In this document: positions 61,741-64,000 of the stretch, piece by piece | Position numbering within the stretch: position 1 is the stretch's first letter | Layout: every line of letters begins with the position of its first letter | The notes under the pieces: model-generated | What the model was told of the DNA's origin: nothing | Database searches by the model: none | Seen by the model: the letters and a program-made list of their open reading frames with translations, nothing else | Assembly (NCBI RefSeq): GCF_017873395.1 | Contig: NZ_JAGGKC010000012.1 | Location: 43,511 to 107,510 of the forward strand | Reading direction: 5' to 3' | Source of the DNA: Youngiibacter multivorans | Lineage (GTDB): Bacteria > Bacillota > Clostridia > Clostridiales > Clostridiaceae | DNA length: 64,000 nucleotides | Program-made: the position numbers and the translations under genes

Positions 61741-62206
61741 TGAAATATCTATTTGTCCTTTTATTGAATTTCCCTATTATCTCATTCTTTCGTCCCTTTT
61801 GTGCACGATGTCCCCCATCATCCAGGCTGTGATTATCTCAATCTTCCTAGGTAAATATGATCTTTCAGCTTTGGCTAGCTCATAAATGTTTTACATTTTC
61901 TGATTCATAGCTATATTGCAAAATTAACTGATAGTTTATGAAAAATCCATGCATATTGCATCGATTATTATAAGCAATGTGATTCAATGTAATTGATAAG
62001 AATATGCATAAGGTGTTTTATTTTGCTGAAAGTATGCCTATTAGAGCAATTGCTGCTTTGAATTGGTTCAATTAAAGCGATTTGCATACCGAATCTATTG
62101 TTTTTATCGGTGAATACATCACTAAATATATAATATACCACCTAAGGTATTAGCATGTTTTCAGTAATCATTTTTTCCTGGATGCTCATGAAAGGGGGTA
62201 TTTAGA
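61741..62206. other. AT-rich intergenic region without a gene
   Basis: About 460 bp of AT-rich sequence precedes the aminotransferase. It includes a TACC...GGTA palindrome and several ATGCAT-like repeats. No gene is recognised; a promoter is expected but none is convincing. Confidence 0.55.
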
Positions 62207-63622
62207 TTGGCTTCATCAACAAAGTTATCTGGTTTCATAACCTATAAGGATGCATTAAAATTGACAGCAAAGCAAAATGCCGAGAATCATCAGAATTTCA
62301 TCAATCCTGGATTGGTAAGGCTTTTAGGGTTCCTTAATTTCGATAAGCTATTTGTTCGTGCTGAGAACTGCTCGGTTTGGGATAGCGATGGCAATGAGTA
62401 TATAGACTTTCTTGGTGCATATGGAGCCCTTAACATCGGGCATAACAACAGTGAAGTCATAGAAGCATTGAAGTCAGTAGATGCTCTGCCCAATTTTCTT
62501 CAGATTTCATTGAATCCGCTGACTGGGGCACTAGCCAGCAATCTTGCCCATCTTTGTCCAGGAGAGCTAAAACATTCCTTCTTCTCTAACAGTGGAGCAG
62601 AAGCTGTTGAAGGTGCCTTGAAGCTTGCAAGGGCATCATCAGGAAAATCCAGGATAGTCTCTTGTGAAGGATCATTCCACGGTAAGACATTTGGAGCTTT
62701 ATCCGTTACTGGAAGGAAAAAATACCAGAAGCCGTTTTCTCCAATGTTACCAGGAGTCAGTTTTGTTCCCTTCGGAAATGCTGATGCACTTAGAAAAGCC
62801 TTGGCTGCAAAAGATGTTGCAGCCTTCATCGTAGAGCCTATCCAGGGAGAAGGCGGGATTATAGTTCCACCTGTTGGTTATCTTCGTGACGTCAGAAAAA
62901 TCTGCTCTGAGACCGGAACGCTGTTTATAGTCGATGAGATACAGACAGGGCTTGGCCGCACCGGAAGGATGTTCGCCTGCGAATACGAGGATGTCTCCCC
63001 TGACATCATGTGCCTTGCAAAATCACTTGGCGGCGGGATAATGCCCCTGGCAGCATATATTGCAACTGAAAAAGTATGGAAAAGCGCGTATGGCACATTG
63101 GATAAAGCGGTTCTCCATACGTCCACCTTTGGAGGCAACACAAGAGCAGTAACTGCAGGCCTGGCAGCACTCGAGGTGACATTGAGGGAAGACCTGCCTG
63201 GACAGGCTGAAGAAAAGGGCAAGTATTTTTTAGCTGAACTCCAGAAGCTGAAGCTAAAATATCCAATAATCAAAGAAGTCCGCGGTCGAGGTCTGATGCT
63301 CGGAATCGAATTCGCTCAGCCCAAGAATAATTTCCTCAATAAGGTCACAAGAGGTAACTTTGAAAAGCTTTCGTATGAATACGTGGGCTCCCTGATAGCC
63401 GGCGAGCTTCTGAACAAGCACCATATCATCACTGCATATACTTTGAATAATCCTAAGGTAATCCGCTTGGAACCGCCTCTCACCATATCATATGAGCAAA
63501 TTGATAAGTTCCTGAAGGCTCTGGATACGGTCTGCCATAGGAACAAAGGCTTCTTTGGCGTTGTCAGGTCAAGTTCAAAAACCGTTATAGTTTCATTCCT
63601 TAAGAAGAAGTTCCATTCTTAA
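62207..63622 (+). CDS. Class III aminotransferase (putrescine/ornithine type)
   Basis: This 471-aa PLP-dependent class III (fold type I) transaminase has SNSGAEAVEGALKLAR (127-142), DEIQTGLGR (243-251) and PLP Lys272 in CLAKSLGGG. It resembles putrescine aminotransferase (YgjG) more than acetylornithine aminotransferase; a long C-terminal tail after about 455 is unusual. The start is TTG 62207 after AAGGGGG. Codon use and base composition at the 5' end are AT-richer than in the preceding genes. Substrate is inferred. Confidence 0.85.
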   Translation: MASSTKLSGFITYKDALKLTAKQNAENHQNFINPGLVRLLGFLNFDKLFVRAENCSVWDSDGNEYIDFLGAYGALNIGHNNSEVIEALKSVDALPNFLQISLNPLTGALASNLAHLCPGELKHSFFSNSGAEAVEGALKLARASSGKSRIVSCEGSFHGKTFGALSVTGRKKYQKPFSPMLPGVSFVPFGNADALRKALAAKDVAAFIVEPIQGEGGIIVPPVGYLRDVRKICSETGTLFIVDEIQTGLGRTGRMFACEYEDVSPDIMCLAKSLGGGIMPLAAYIATEKVWKSAYGTLDKAVLHTSTFGGNTRAVTAGLAALEVTLREDLPGQAEEKGKYFLAELQKLKLKYPIIKEVRGRGLMLGIEFAQPKNNFLNKVTRGNFEKLSYEYVGSLIAGELLNKHHIITAYTLNNPKVIRLEPPLTISYEQIDKFLKALDTVCHRNKGFFGVVRSSSKTVIVSFLKKKFHS

Positions 63623-63635
63623 ATGAAACAACAAT

Positions 63636-63667
63636 AGAACACATCAGCTATATTACTGATGTGTTCT
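63636..63667 (+). terminator. Terminator after the aminotransferase gene
   Basis: AGAACACATCAG pairs perfectly with CTGATGTGTTCT around an 8-base loop, 14 bases after the stop. Confidence 0.75.
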
Positions 63668-63694
63668 CTCAATTCTAGTATTTCAAAGCAAAGC

Positions 63695-63726
63695 AAATCC
63701 CCCGGACCAAAAGATCCGGGGGATTT
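63695..63726 (-). terminator. rRNA operon terminator
   Basis: AAATCCCCCGGA pairs perfectly with TCCGGGGGATTT just beyond the 3' end of the 5S gene on the minus strand, followed by GCTTTGCTTTG. Confidence 0.85.
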
Positions 63727-63732
63727 AGATGA

Positions 63733-63849
63733 CCTGGCGACGACCTACTTTCCCACAGAGCTTCCCCTGCAGTATCATTGGCACCTTGAGGCTTAACCGT
63801 CGTGTTCGGAATGGGAACGGGTGTAACCCTCAAAGTTATAGACACCAGA
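63733..63849 (-). rRNA. rrf: 5S ribosomal RNA
   Basis: The minus strand carries the conserved 5S core with CCCGTTCCCATTCCGAACAC and the GGAAGCTCTGTGGGAAAGTAGG region. The ends CTGGTG and GCCAGG can pair as helix I. About 117 nt. It is the last gene of an rRNA operon that enters from beyond the right edge. Confidence 0.95.
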
Positions 63850-64000
63850 TACGAAAAACCTTAGGTTTTTCGATCCATTCGTGCAGATTCGAAGAATCGC
63901 AGAATGGCTATGCAAACTATTCATCTGCATTAGATGAAACAAGTTTCATCATTGAGAGATATGCTCCCTCAAAACTCCATATACCTGAGAAACGTTTCAA
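63850..64000 (-). other. 23S-5S intergenic spacer (rRNA operon)
   Basis: This stretch contains hairpins such as CGAAAAACC-TTA-GGTTTTTCG (63852-63872) and GATGAAAC-AA-GTTTCATC. It probably separates the 5S from a 23S gene beyond the window; no 23S body is visible here. RNase processing sites are likely in the stems. Confidence 0.7.

Noticed and set aside
61661..61885. 74-aa plus-strand frame after the lipoprotein gene
   Set aside because: It reads through an intrinsic terminator hairpin and has no ribosome site; composition is hydrophobic by chance.
1..64000. CRISPR arrays, tRNA genes, insertion sequences
   Set aside because: No regularly spaced repeats, cloverleaf sequences, transposase genes or terminal inverted repeats were recognised.
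63850..64000. 3' end of 23S rRNA within the window
   Set aside because: The visible bases look like spacer; no conserved 23S 3'-end sequence is recognised before the edge.

Overview
The window reads as chromosomal DNA of an anaerobic, Gram-positive bacterium of the Clostridia (Bacillota). The reasons are strong AGGAGG-type ribosome sites, frequent TTG/GTG starts, compact gene runs with intrinsic terminators, and anaerobe hallmarks: a selenium-type molybdenum hydroxylase, PPi-dependent phosphofructokinase, a flavodiiron protein and 4Fe-4S proteins. A precise genus cannot be read from the sequence; Clostridiaceae such as Youngiibacter/Proteiniclasticum relatives are only a guess.

Bases 1-21.3 kb are a nearly complete anaerobic purine-degradation locus of the E. 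coli ygeW-ygfK type. On the plus strand are the end of ygeY, then ygeW and arcC (carbamoyl phosphate to ATP). On the minus strand, read from 12.1 kb down to 2.9 kb, are dpaL/ygeX, ygfK, ssnA, an NCS2 purine permease, a hydantoinase and a YheO/DauR-like PAS regulator. A sigma-54 (-24/-12) promoter lies just ahead of dpaL, and the gene upstream encodes a sigma-54 activator. That activator is translationally coupled to an XdhC-family maturation gene. Divergently transcribed is a fused Fe-S/Mo xanthine dehydrogenase (no FAD domain), followed by yqeC, a mocA/ygfJ-like gene, yqeB and a MoeA-like protein, all linked to selenium/molybdenum cofactor loading. A palindrome of form TTATCA-N3-TGATAA recurs at both divergent promoters and near the activator gene.

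Bases 21.4-34.3 kb hold central-metabolism and housekeeping genes: PPi-PFK, an unknown three-TM membrane protein, an ATP-grasp ligase, a MacA/MacB-type efflux set with a DUF3810 protease, an ABC-F ATPase, and a flavodiiron protein behind a Fur/PerR-like box.

Bases 34.4-44 kb hold a two-part chromate transporter with a LysR regulator, a rhodanese, a double CDGSH protein, an HtrA protease, tsaD followed by an alpha/beta protein lacking the usual nucleophile, a RusA-like nuclease with a zinc ribbon, a proline-iminopeptidase-like hydrolase and an NTF2-like protein.

Bases 44-49.3 kb are a hut operon (hutU-ftcD-hutI) ending in an FAD oxidoreductase and lacking hutH. Bases 49.4-57.4 kb contain class II aldolase, a diacylglycerol-kinase-type lipid kinase and a polysaccharide deacetylase-response regulator-histidine kinase-lipoprotein operon with a hairpin switch-like element between regulator and kinase. 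The last 6.5 kb carry a stand-alone PTS EIIA, an exported protein, a ferredoxin, a GNAT, a lipoprotein and a class III aminotransferase, then a 5S rRNA on the minus strand that marks the 3' end of an rRNA operon entering from the right.
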